Source: Salinivirgaceae bacterium | GTDB lineage: Bacteria; Bacteroidota; Bacteroidia; Bacteroidales; SZUA-534 | NCBI GenBank assembly: GCA_017527435.1 | Contig: JAFXQB010000023.1 | Span: forward strand, 1 to 46,210 | DNA length: 46,210 nt | Direction of reading: 5' to 3' | Shown: positions 25,621 to 33,667 of the stretch, piece by piece | Layout of the letters: every line of letters starts with the position of its first letter | Position numbering within the stretch: the stretch's first letter is position 1 | Position numbers and translations under genes: made by a program | The notes under the pieces: generated by a model | Databases searched by the model: none | Told to the model about the DNA's origin: nothing | What the model saw: the letters and a program-made list of their open reading frames with translations, nothing else

Positions 25621-25703
25621 AATGATAAATCGGTTAATCGAAACAAACACAATGATTTGGATAGTTTATCGATTAAACGATTCACCGATTAAACAAAAAG
25701 AGT

Positions 25704-26831
25704 ATGAAACCATTGCAGATGGTCGATTTAAAGAGTCAATATCTGCGGATTAAGCCGCAGATTGACAGCGCAATTCAGGGCGTGATTGATAGTTGCCAAT
25801 TTGTGAAAGGTGCTGAAGTAAAGGCGTTTGAGCAGGAACTGGCGCAGTATATGAGCGTGAAACACGCTATTGCTTGCGGCAATGGCACCGACGCTCTGCA
25901 AGTGGCGCTTATGGCTCTCGACCTGAAGCCTGGCGACGAGGTGATAACCACCGATTTTACGTTTATTGCAACCGTTGAGGTGATTGCTCTGCTTGGACTC
26001 AAACCGGTTTTGGTTGATGTCGATAGAGAGACTTTTAATATTGATATACAGAAAATTGAGAAGGCTGTCACACCGCGCACAAAAGCCATTGTGCCGGTTC
26101 ATCTTTTCGGGCAGTGCGCCAATATGGAGGCGATTATGGGAATAGCCGCCAAACACAATCTGTATGTGGTTGAGGACACTGCGCAGGCTCTTGGCGCAGA
26201 ATACCGCTTTAGCAACGGCTCGACAAAAAAGGCGGGTACCATTGGCAACATTGGCTGCACATCGTTTTTCCCGTCGAAAAACCTTGGCTGCTACGGCGAT
26301 GGCGGGGCGCTCTTCACTAACGATGACGCGCTTGCCGAGCAAATCCGCAGCCTGACCAACCACGGAATGAAGGTGCGCTACCATCACGACCAGATTGGCG
26401 TTAACTCGCGTCTGGACACCATTCAGGCTGCCATTCTGCGCGTGAAACTTCCGCATCTTGATGAGTATAATCAGGCCCGACGCACCGCTGCGGAGAAATA
26501 CAACGCCGCATTGTCGGAAATATCTGATATTGAAACACCTGCAACGGCAGCATTCACCAATCACATTTTCCATCAGTACACGCTGAAAGTGAAAAACGGC
26601 CGTCGCGACGCGCTGAAACGCCACCTTGACGAGCAAGGTATTCCGAATATGGTTTATTATCCGATTCCACTGCATCTGCAAAAAGCATTTGTACCTTATA
26701 TGTCTGAAAATGATGAGTTTCCAGTGTCGGAAGCAATATCGGGCCAGGTGCTTTCGTTACCAATGCACACCGAACTCGACGATGAGCAGATTTTGCGGAT
26801 TACGACGGCAGTGAAGGTGTTTTTCGGTTGA
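25704..26831 (+). CDS. wbpE: DegT/DnrJ/EryC1/StrS aminotransferase, WbpE-like
   Basis: A protein of 375 residues. Family signs are MVDLKSQYLRIKPQID at the start, CGNGTDALQVALMAL, DFTFIATVEVIALLG, VHLFGQCANME, VVEDTAQALGAEY and the PLP lysine in FFPSKNLGCYGDGG. WbpE converts UDP-3-keto-GlcNAcA to the 3-amino sugar using glutamate. The assignment to WbpE rather than another sugar aminotransferase rests on the next two genes, which look like WbpD and WbpB. WbpA (UDP-GlcNAc dehydrogenase) and WbpI are not in the window. Confidence 0.85.
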   Translation: MKPLQMVDLKSQYLRIKPQIDSAIQGVIDSCQFVKGAEVKAFEQELAQYMSVKHAIACGNGTDALQVALMALDLKPGDEVITTDFTFIATVEVIALLGLKPVLVDVDRETFNIDIQKIEKAVTPRTKAIVPVHLFGQCANMEAIMGIAAKHNLYVVEDTAQALGAEYRFSNGSTKKAGTIGNIGCTSFFPSKNLGCYGDGGALFTNDDALAEQIRSLTNHGMKVRYHHDQIGVNSRLDTIQAAILRVKLPHLDEYNQARRTAAEKYNAALSEISDIETPATAAFTNHIFHQYTLKVKNGRRDALKRHLDEQGIPNMVYYPIPLHLQKAFVPYMSENDEFPVSEAISGQVLSLPMHTELDDEQILRITTAVKVFFG

Positions 26832-26874
26832 AAAATTTTGTTTGTGTTTTTAGTTTGTGTTAAGAAATAGAATT

Positions 26875-27453
26875 ATGAGCGACAACGGCTTTTTTGCACA
26901 CGAATCAGCGATTATCGACGAAGGCTGCACAATTGGCAGTGGCACAAAGATTTGGCACTTTTCGCACATTATGAGCGGCTGCACTATCGGTCAAAACTGC
27001 AACATTGGGCAGAACGTGGTAATCTCGCCGCAGGTGGTGCTGGGCAACAATGTGAAGGTGCAGAACAACGTGTCGGTTTACACTGGCGTGACGTGCGAGG
27101 ATGATGTTTTTCTCGGCCCTTCGGCGGTGTTCACCAATGTGATTAACCCGCGCAGCGCCATTGCTCGCAAAGACCAATACCGCCCGACACTTGTGCAATG
27201 CGGCGCGTCGATTGGCGCAAACGCAACTATTGTCTGCGGTCACACCATTGGCCGCTATGCATTGATTGGTGCGGGTGCGGTTGTCACGAAGGATGTGAAG
27301 CCGTATGCGCTTGTTGTTGGCAATCCGGCACGGCAAACAGGCTGGGTTAGCGAGTACGGCCATAAATTGAAATTCGACAGCAACAACGTGGCCGTCTGCC
27401 CCGAAAGTGGCAAACGCTACAAATTAACTGACGGAGAGGTTTCGGAGATTTGA
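26875..27453 (+). CDS. wbpD: UDP-3-amino-GlcNAcA N-acetyltransferase, WbpD-like
   Basis: A protein of 192 residues from the ATG at 26875; an in-frame TTG 18 bases earlier is unlikely. It is a left-handed beta-helix hexapeptide-repeat protein ([52 protein letters not shown]) ending in [16 protein letters not shown], the close of WbpD/WlbB-type enzymes. It acetylates the 3-amino group to give UDP-diacetamido-glucuronic acid. It sits 43 bases after the aminotransferase. Confidence 0.88.
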   Translation: MSDNGFFAHESAIIDEGCTIGSGTKIWHFSHIMSGCTIGQNCNIGQNVVISPQVVLGNNVKVQNNVSVYTGVTCEDDVFLGPSAVFTNVINPRSAIARKDQYRPTLVQCGASIGANATIVCGHTIGRYALIGAGAVVTKDVKPYALVVGNPARQTGWVSEYGHKLKFDSNNVAVCPESGKRYKLTDGEVSEI

Positions 27454-27494
27454 AGGAATCCGTAAATTTGCCAATTGGTAATAACAATGAACGA

Positions 27495-28442
27495 ATGAAA
27501 AACTTTGCACTGATAGGCGCTGCCGGATATATCGCTGTTAGGCACTTGAAGGCTATCAAAGATACTGATAATCTGTTAGTTGCCGCTTTGGATAAATTCG
27601 ATAGTGTGGGCATAATGGATAGTTTTTTCCCTGATGCCGATTTCTTTACTGAATTTGAGCGTTTCGACCGCCACATATATAAATTGAAACGCAATGGAAC
27701 TCCAATTGATTATGTAAGTATTTGTACACCAAACTATTTGCACGATTCACATATCCGATTTGCGTTGCGTCAGGGGGCCGATGCCATTTGCGAGAAGCCG
27801 CTTGTGCTCAATCCGTGGAATGTTGAAGCGTTGAAAGATTACGAGAAGGAAACTGGCAAAAAAGTGTATAACATTTTGCAGTTGAGGCTTCACCAATCGA
27901 TTATTGACTTGAAAAAGAAAATTGACGCTGGCGACCCAAATAAGGTGTATGATATTGATTTACGATATTTTACAAGTCGGGGCAAGTGGTATCACTACTC
28001 GTGGAAAGGCGATGAGAGCAAGTCGGGCGGAGTGGCCACAAATATTGGCATTCACTTCTTCGATATGCTGACGTGGATTTTCGGACCTGTGCAGGAAAAT
28101 ATTGTGCACGAGCGCGATGCATATCACGCGGCAGGATTTTTGAGACTGAAAAATGCTCGTGTGCGTTGGTTCTTGAGTATCGATTACAACGACATTCCCG
28201 ATGAAGTGAAGGCCGCAGGAAAACGAACATTCCGCACTATTCTGATTGATGGCGAGGAGTTTGAGTTCAGCACAGGTTTCACCGAACTGCACACCGAAAC
28301 CTACCGTAACATTCTGGCAGGCAAAGGTTTCGGCCTTGATGACGCACTTCCGTCGATTGAGATTGCCCACCAAATCCGCAATGCAACACCGGTTGGTTTG
28401 GTCGGCGATTTCCACCCCGATTTGCTGAAGAGAAAAAAATAA
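27495..28442 (+). CDS. wbpB: Gfo/Idh/MocA oxidoreductase, WbpB-like UDP-GlcNAcA 3-dehydrogenase
   Basis: A protein of 315 residues from the ATG at 27495; the frame extends back to a TTG at 27450, but that part overlaps wbpD. The NAD-binding start reads NFALIGAAGYIAVRHLKAI and the family EKP motif is in ADAICEKPLVLNP. GGVATNIGIHFFDMLTWIFG is typical of WbpB/WlbA. It oxidises C3 of UDP-GlcNAcA and works in a coupled pair with WbpE. The three wbp-like genes are in the order E-D-B, with short spacers, and probably share a transcript with the following rfb genes. Confidence 0.88.
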   Translation: MKNFALIGAAGYIAVRHLKAIKDTDNLLVAALDKFDSVGIMDSFFPDADFFTEFERFDRHIYKLKRNGTPIDYVSICTPNYLHDSHIRFALRQGADAICEKPLVLNPWNVEALKDYEKETGKKVYNILQLRLHQSIIDLKKKIDAGDPNKVYDIDLRYFTSRGKWYHYSWKGDESKSGGVATNIGIHFFDMLTWIFGPVQENIVHERDAYHAAGFLRLKNARVRWFLSIDYNDIPDEVKAAGKRTFRTILIDGEEFEFSTGFTELHTETYRNILAGKGFGLDDALPSIEIAHQIRNATPVGLVGDFHPDLLKRKK

Positions 28443-28496
28443 CGTTGAGCCAAGACTCAAAATTTACAACTTCGAAAACTTAAAACTTATTATAAA

Positions 28497-29378
28497 ATGA
28501 AAGGCATAATTCTTGCAGGCGGTAGCGGAACTCGCTTATTTCCAATCACTAAAGGTGTGTCAAAGCAGTTGCTGCCCATATATGACAAACCAATGATTTA
28601 TTATCCGTTGACGGTGCTTATGCTGGCTGGAATCAAGGATATTCTGGTGATTTCGACACCGCACGACCTGCCTGGCTTTAAACGTTTGCTGGGCAGTGGC
28701 AACGAGTTGGGTATCAACATTGAGTATGCCGAGCAGCCTTCGCCCGACGGACTGGCGCAAGCGTTTATCATTGGCGAGAAATTCATTGGGAATGACTCGG
28801 TTTGCCTTGTTTTAGGCGACAATATATTTTACGGTCACGGTCTGCCGAACCACTTGGCTGATGCCCGCCGAAACGTTGAAGAACAAGGCAAGGCAACGGT
28901 TTTCGGCTATTATGTGAACGACCCCGAGCGTTACGGAGTGGCCGAATTCGATAGCACTGGCAAGGTGATTTCGATTGAGGAAAAACCGAAGGAACCGAAG
29001 TCGAATTATGCTGTGGTGGGGCTCTATTTCTACCCGAACAGCGTGGTTGAGATTGCCAAAAACATTAAGCCGTCGGCGCGTGGCGAGTTGGAGATAACCA
29101 CTGTAAATCAGGAATATCTGAATCGCGGCAGTCTACAAATGGAACTTATGGGCCGCGGTTTCGCCTGGCTCGATACTGGCACCTACAGCAGTCTGATTGA
29201 GGCTAGCAACTTTGTCGAGACGCTGCAAAAACGCACTGGCCTAATGGTTAGTTGCCCCGAAGAAATCGCTTTCAAGCGCGGATTCATTACCCGTGAGCAA
29301 CTGGCCGAACTTGCCAAGCCGCTGATGAAAAACGATTACGGCCAATACCTTATGAAGTTGGTTAACAACAAGATATAA
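28497..29378 (+). CDS. rfbA: Glucose-1-phosphate thymidylyltransferase
   Basis: A protein of 293 residues, usual length. Signature parts are [47 protein letters not shown] and [11 protein letters not shown]. The enzyme joins dTTP and glucose-1-phosphate to dTDP-glucose, the first step of dTDP-rhamnose synthesis. It begins the rfbA-rfbC-rfbB run, 54 bases after wbpB, with a spacer made of short AT-rich repeats. Confidence 0.97.
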   Translation: MKGIILAGGSGTRLFPITKGVSKQLLPIYDKPMIYYPLTVLMLAGIKDILVISTPHDLPGFKRLLGSGNELGINIEYAEQPSPDGLAQAFIIGEKFIGNDSVCLVLGDNIFYGHGLPNHLADARRNVEEQGKATVFGYYVNDPERYGVAEFDSTGKVISIEEKPKEPKSNYAVVGLYFYPNSVVEIAKNIKPSARGELEITTVNQEYLNRGSLQMELMGRGFAWLDTGTYSSLIEASNFVETLQKRTGLMVSCPEEIAFKRGFITREQLAELAKPLMKNDYGQYLMKLVNNKI

Positions 29379-29382
29379 TACA

Positions 29383-29949
29383 ATGAACTTTATAAAGACT
29401 GATATTGACGGAGTTGTGATAATGGATCCGCAGATTTTCGGTGACCGCCGAGGATATTTCTGCGAGACATTTCGCGAGAATCAATTTATTGAAAATGTGT
29501 GCAATACACGGTTCATTCAAGATAACGAATCTTCGTCGACGGGCGGTGTGCTGCGCGGCCTGCACTATCAAATGCACCCTTACTCGCAGTCGAAACTTGT
29601 GCGCGTGATTGAGGGTGAAGTGTTCGATGTGGCTGTGGATATACGTCGCGGCTCGCCAATGTTTGGCAAGTATGTAGGAGTTGTGCTGAGCGCTGAGAAC
29701 AAGCGCCAGTTCTTCATTCCGCGTGGATTTGCGCACGGATTCTTGGTTTTGAGCGAGTACGCCACATTTGTCTATAAATGTGATAATTACTACAACAAAG
29801 CCAGCGAACGCGGTATCCGCTTCGACGACCCCGACTTAAATATTCAATGGCCGAAAGTGAATTTTGAATTAAATTTGTCGGACAAGGATTTGGCGGCTGT
29901 CAATTTGAAAGACGCTGATTTATTTAACTTTACGGATAAATTATATTAA
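29383..29949 (+). CDS. rfbC: dTDP-4-dehydrorhamnose 3,5-epimerase
   Basis: A protein of 188 residues. Family residues appear in FGDRRGYFCETFREN, GGVLRGLHYQMHPYSQ (catalytic His) and FIPRGFAHGFLVLSE. It epimerises C3 and C5 of the 4-keto intermediate. It starts 4 bases after rfbA and is followed by rfbB 5 bases later. Confidence 0.96.
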   Translation: MNFIKTDIDGVVIMDPQIFGDRRGYFCETFRENQFIENVCNTRFIQDNESSSTGGVLRGLHYQMHPYSQSKLVRVIEGEVFDVAVDIRRGSPMFGKYVGVVLSAENKRQFFIPRGFAHGFLVLSEYATFVYKCDNYYNKASERGIRFDDPDLNIQWPKVNFELNLSDKDLAAVNLKDADLFNFTDKLY

Positions 29950-29954
29950 AAAAT

Positions 29955-30968
29955 ATGAGCGTATCGATTTTAGTAACAGGTGGAGCCGGATTTATCGGTT
30001 CGAACTTTATTCCTTATTTTATTGAAAAACATTCTGATTATCACATTATTAACCTTGACAAACTGACATATGCCGGCAATCTGGCCAACCTGTCGGAGGT
30101 TGAGGACAGCGACCAATACACGTTTGTTCAGGGCGATATCTGCAACCGCGAACTTGTTGAGTATCTGTTCCGTCAGTATGATATTCGCGGTGTGATTCAC
30201 TTTGCCGCCGAGTCGCACGTCGATAACTCAATCAACGGTCCTGAAATCTTTATCAAGACAAACATAAATGGTACGTTTACGCTGCTTGACGTGGCTCGCA
30301 AATATTGGATGGAAGCGCCTTTCAAGTACAAAAAGGACTATGAAGGCTGCCGTTTTCACCACATTTCGACCGACGAGGTTTACGGCACGTTGGGCGAAAC
30401 TGGTTTCTTCACCGAAACAACACCGTATGCGCCAAACAGCCCTTATTCGGCGGCCAAAGCAAGTTCCGACCTGATTGTGCGCGCATATCACCACACCTAC
30501 GGAATGAATGTTACAACAAGCAATTGCTCAAACAATTACGGTCCGAAGCAGCATAATGAGAAGTTGATACCGACCATTATCCGCAAGGCTTTGGCAGGCG
30601 AAAACATACCGATTTACGGCGACGGCAAGAACATTCGCGACTGGTTGTATGTGATTGACCACTGCGCTGGCATCGACCTTATCTATCACCGCGGAAAGGC
30701 GGGTGAGACCTACAACATTGGTGGCCGCAATGAGCGCACCAATCTTCAGATTGTTGATACCATCTGCACCATTCTCGACGACCAGCGTCCGCGCACCGAT
30801 GGAAAATCGTATAAAGAGTTGATTACCTTCGTTAAAGACCGTGCCGGTCACGACCGTCGTTACGCCATCGATGCCACAAAAATTGAGAAGGAACTTGGCT
30901 GGCGTGCCGACGAGAATTTCGAAAGCGGAATTTTGAAAACGGTGGAATGGTATTTGAATCGGAAATAG
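29955..30968 (+). CDS. rfbB: dTDP-glucose 4,6-dehydratase
   Basis: A protein of 337 residues. It has the Rossmann start VTGGAGFIGSNF, FAAESHVDNSI, STDEVYGTLG and the YxxxK catalytic motif in YSAAKASSDLIVRAYHHTYG. It turns dTDP-glucose into dTDP-4-keto-6-deoxyglucose. The run ends here with a terminator and there is no rfbD (4-dehydrorhamnose reductase) in the window, so the final reductase must lie elsewhere or another 6-deoxy sugar is made. Confidence 0.97.
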   Translation: MSVSILVTGGAGFIGSNFIPYFIEKHSDYHIINLDKLTYAGNLANLSEVEDSDQYTFVQGDICNRELVEYLFRQYDIRGVIHFAAESHVDNSINGPEIFIKTNINGTFTLLDVARKYWMEAPFKYKKDYEGCRFHHISTDEVYGTLGETGFFTETTPYAPNSPYSAAKASSDLIVRAYHHTYGMNVTTSNCSNNYGPKQHNEKLIPTIIRKALAGENIPIYGDGKNIRDWLYVIDHCAGIDLIYHRGKAGETYNIGGRNERTNLQIVDTICTILDDQRPRTDGKSYKELITFVKDRAGHDRRYAIDATKIEKELGWRADENFESGILKTVEWYLNRK

Positions 30969-30993
30969 TCTGACATACAGACCTTTGTAAACA

Positions 30994-31030
30994 AAAAAAG
31001 AACGATATGCACAGCATACCGTTCTTTTTA
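30994..31030. terminator. Bidirectional terminator between rfbB and the DUF2795 gene
   Basis: AAAAAGAACGATATGC and GCATACCGTTCTTTTT pair around a 3-base loop with one mismatch. A- and T-runs flank both sides, so it can stop transcription from rfbB (plus) and from the DUF2795 gene (minus). Confidence 0.85.
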
Positions 31031-31046
31031 TTTTTGTGACGTGCGA

Positions 31047-31268
31047 TTAATACTCGTCTTCGTTGAAAAAGAAATCTTCCTTGCTTGGATAGTCGGGCCA
31101 AATATCTTCAATGCTATCGTAGATATCGCCGTCGTCTTCCATTTCCTGCAGGTTCTCAACCACTTCCATTGGTGCGCCTGACCGAATGGCGTAATCAATC
31201 AATTCTTCTTTTGTTGCTGGCCAAGGTGCGTCTTCCAACTTTGATGCCAGTTCGAGAGTCCAATACAT
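31047..31268 (-). CDS. DUF2795 domain protein
   Basis: A protein of 73 residues, strongly acidic at the C-terminus. MYWTLELASKLEDAPWPATK, ELIDYAIRSGAPMEVVENL and the final IEDIWPDYPSKEDFFF match the short DUF2795 proteins that are highly conserved in Bacteroidetes; their function is unknown to me. It stands alone, with a possible -7 box (CATATTTG, 31294-31301) but no good -33. Confidence 0.88.
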   Translation of the reverse strand: MYWTLELASKLEDAPWPATKEELIDYAIRSGAPMEVVENLQEMEDDGDIYDSIEDIWPDYPSKEDFFFNEDEY

Positions 31269-31408
31269 AGCCTTTAGGTTTTAAAATTTCGCGCAAATAT
31301 GAAAAAAATATCCAAAATGTATCATATCACGCATATATTTTTATATGTATTGATTAATACGCTTATAATCAAACTGTTATACGGTTATATATTTGGCGTA
31401 AACGCAGT

Positions 31409-32200
31409 TTAGTAGCGCAGGCAGATGGTCTGACGCGACAGTTGGCTGCGGAAAAAGACCACGCCCATAGTGTAAAAATCGAGCGTTAGCGTTACTCGCT
31501 CATTTTCAATAATCTCGTGCCAAGCACGTTCCATTTCGGTATTTTTATGGATGTCGTCGATGACAAAAACCGTGTCATTACCTGCAAATGGTAGACAATT
31601 AGCGAAATAGCTCATTGTGGGCTGGTAACTGTGATTGCCATCGATAAAGAGCAAATCAATGGTGGACATCTCGGATAAAACCTTGGGTAGCGCCGATTCA
31701 AAACGCTCGTTAATGGTGGTTATATTATTGGCACCCAATTGTTTGAAAGCGGTAGCGGCCATCTGCGAAAGCGTTGGGCAGCCTTCGATGGTTATTAGTT
31801 TTTGGCAGTGTGCCGAATGAGCCAAATAGAGCGCGCCAATGCCCAAATTGGTGCCTAACTCGACAATGTTGCGGCACTGCATTGTGGTGGCCAAATTTGA
31901 TAGCAGCCGCCCGTCGCGGGCCGATGTCGAACTATGGCGGACGATGTCGCGCACACGGCGGGTGTTGCCTTTGTCGAACTGGCTGCCCGAGCCGTAGTCG
32001 GTAACGTTGATGGTGCGGCGGTCGGTCAGTAGCTGTTTGCGGTATTGCTCAACTTTTGTCACCCAATCGGCTTTTATTTTTCGGTGTAGTTGGTTGGTTA
32101 TCAGTTCGTAAAGGAACGGCGAGTGTATGCGGTGCCCTTGCCGGTCGCGGGCTTGTGCCTGCCATCGCAGATAGCTCAATATGTTGTGAATGGTGACCAT
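31409..32200 (-). CDS. Class I SAM-dependent methyltransferase
   Basis: A protein of 263 residues if the ATG at 32200 (MVTIHNILSYLRW) is used. The frame continues to 32275, but that part overlaps the divergent ybaK start and reads as antisense of AT-rich promoter DNA. SAM-binding motif I is NIVELGTNLGIGALYLA, with LITIEGCPTLSQMAATAF (motif II), and DLLFIDGNHSYQPTM suggests a metal-dependent O-methyltransferase-like fold. The N-terminal region (HRIHSPFLYELITNQL) is typical of Bacteroidetes members. The substrate is unknown. Confidence 0.82.
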   Translation of the reverse strand: MVTIHNILSYLRWQAQARDRQGHRIHSPFLYELITNQLHRKIKADWVTKVEQYRKQLLTDRRTINVTDYGSGSQFDKGNTRRVRDIVRHSSTSARDGRLLSNLATTMQCRNIVELGTNLGIGALYLAHSAHCQKLITIEGCPTLSQMAATAFKQLGANNITTINERFESALPKVLSEMSTIDLLFIDGNHSYQPTMSYFANCLPFAGNDTVFVIDDIHKNTEMERAWHEIIENERVTLTLDFYTMGVVFFRSQLSRQTICLRY

Positions 32201-32206
32201 CGGCCG

Positions 32207-32247
32207 CAAAAATACTATCCGCGGCAACAAAATTGATGATATTTTTG
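32207..32247. promoter_or_regulatory. Divergent -7 boxes for the methyltransferase and ybaK
   Basis: TATTTTTG occurs on the minus strand at 32207-32214 and on the plus strand at 32240-32247, each a perfect -7 box pointing away from the other. Neither has a TTG at the usual distance. They end 7 and 15 bases before the respective start codons, so the leaders would be very short or absent. Confidence 0.5.
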
Positions 32248-32262
32248 CCAAAAATTTGAACA

Positions 32263-32733
32263 ATGAACAAGACAAACGCCGCGCGCATTTTGGATTCAGC
32301 AGGCATCGGCTACAGCCTGACAGAATACGAAGTTGATGAGTCAGACTTGAGCGCCACTCACGTTGCCGAGCAGATGGGGCAGGATATAGGTCAGGTTTTC
32401 AAGACATTGGTGCTGCGTGGCGACAAGAACGGACTGTTTGTGTGTGTCATCCCTGGTGCCGATGAGGTCGATTTGAAAAAAGCCGCAAAAGCGTCGGGTA
32501 ATAAAAGCGCAGAAATGATACACGTGAAAGAACTTCAGCCACTCACGGGCTATATCCGTGGCGGTTGCTCGCCCATCGGTATGAAAAAGCATTATCCAAC
32601 CTATCTTGACGAGCAGTGCATCCTTTACGATGAGATTTACATCAGTGCCGGCATCCGCGGAATGCAGATAAAACTTGCACCCGACGACCTTGTGAAAGTG
32701 ACTGGTTGTGTGATTTGCGAGTTGACGGTGTAG
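32263..32733 (+). CDS. ybaK: Cys-tRNA(Pro) deacylase, YbaK/EbsC family
   Basis: A protein of 156 residues. Key parts are QDIGQVFKTLVLRGDKNGLFV (with the conserved Lys), VIPGADEVDLKKAAKASG and GYIRGGCSPIGMKK. YbaK hydrolyses mischarged Cys-tRNA(Pro) in trans. It is divergent from the methyltransferase and appears monocistronic. Confidence 0.95.
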   Translation: MNKTNAARILDSAGIGYSLTEYEVDESDLSATHVAEQMGQDIGQVFKTLVLRGDKNGLFVCVIPGADEVDLKKAAKASGNKSAEMIHVKELQPLTGYIRGGCSPIGMKKHYPTYLDEQCILYDEIYISAGIRGMQIKLAPDDLVKVTGCVICELTV

Positions 32734-32811
32734 GCAAAATGCTGATTGTTAGGCTGATTTATGAGATACGCACAGTGCTTCTTATATCATAACTTTCAGC
32801 AAAAAAATCCT

Positions 32812-32841
32812 TTGCAATATTCAACCAACAATGTACTTTTG
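32812..32841 (+). promoter_or_regulatory. Bacteroidetes-type promoter of the arginine operon
   Basis: TTG (32812-32814), 19 bases, then TACTTTTG (32834-32841) match the consensus exactly. A 71-base leader follows. It contains AATAATATTCATTATTA-like near-symmetry at 32850-32870 (AATATTCATTATTACTGCATA), which could be an operator, but no ARG box was firmly recognised. Confidence 0.85.
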
Positions 32842-32912
32842 CGGCCGTAATAATATTCATTATTACTGCATAAAAATTCATAAATATTGAGATAAAAACA
32901 TCTGTTTAAGAA

Positions 32913-33554
32913 ATGGAACAGTACAACGACAACATTAAAATTTTAGTGGCCGACAAGGAGCACTACTCTTATGTTGACGAGATTTTGGCAACCATTGCGG
33001 CTGCCGCAAAAGTGCGTGGCACGGGCATTGCAAAGCGCAACCCTGGCTATGTGAAACAAAAAATGAGCGAGGGCAAGGCTGTCATCGCACTCGACGGCGA
33101 CAAATTCGCTGGTTTCAGTTACATTGAGACGTGGGGCGGCAAGCACTACGTAACCACATCGGGATTGATTGTGCCCGAAGAGTACCGCGGACACGGCCTT
33201 GCACGCCGCATCAAGCACGTAACGTTCACGCTTGCGCGTATGCGCTGGCCGCAGGCAAAAATCTTCAGCCTGACATCGGGCGCGGCCGTTATGAAACTCA
33301 ACACCGACCACGGATATGTGCCTGTAACTTTCGCGCAACTCACTGACGACGAGACGTTTTGGAAGGGTTGCGAAGGTTGCATCAACCAAGATATTCTGAA
33401 GCGAACCGACCGCCGTTACTGCGTCTGCACAGGAATGCTCTACGACCCTGAACGCCCACGCAGCGTCCGCGACGCCGACGAGGAACTGTCGCACGACCCT
33501 GGCGTTGAGGACATCATCCACGCCCGCTTCCCCGACGGATTTCCTGAAGACTAA
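32913..33554 (+). CDS. GNAT acyltransferase heading the arginine operon
   Basis: A protein of 213 residues. The acyl-CoA-binding motif is VPEEYRGHGLARRI, with IALDGDKFAGFSYIETW before it. Its Cys-containing C-terminal half (FWKGCEGCINQDIL, YCVCTGMLYD) is unusual for GNATs and could bind metal. It is first behind a strong promoter and followed by argG-pspC-argC. Bacteroides use N-succinylated intermediates in arginine synthesis (known for the transcarbamylase of B. fragilis), so this gene is a candidate for the glutamate N-acyltransferase that opens the pathway. That role is inferred from context. Confidence 0.8.
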   Translation: MEQYNDNIKILVADKEHYSYVDEILATIAAAAKVRGTGIAKRNPGYVKQKMSEGKAVIALDGDKFAGFSYIETWGGKHYVTTSGLIVPEEYRGHGLARRIKHVTFTLARMRWPQAKIFSLTSGAAVMKLNTDHGYVPVTFAQLTDDETFWKGCEGCINQDILKRTDRRYCVCTGMLYDPERPRSVRDADEELSHDPGVEDIIHARFPDGFPED

Positions 33555-33667
33555 ATTTCATTTAGGAGTTAGGAATTAGGATTTAAAAATGCGAACTTTA
33601 CACATTAATCTTTATACCTTACTCAAAACTAAAAACTTATAACTCAAAAACTTATAACTTTAAAGAT

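Noticed and set aside
25728..26681. Long minus-strand frame of 317 codons
   Set aside because: It is antisense to the wbpE-like aminotransferase with its PLP-lysine motif.
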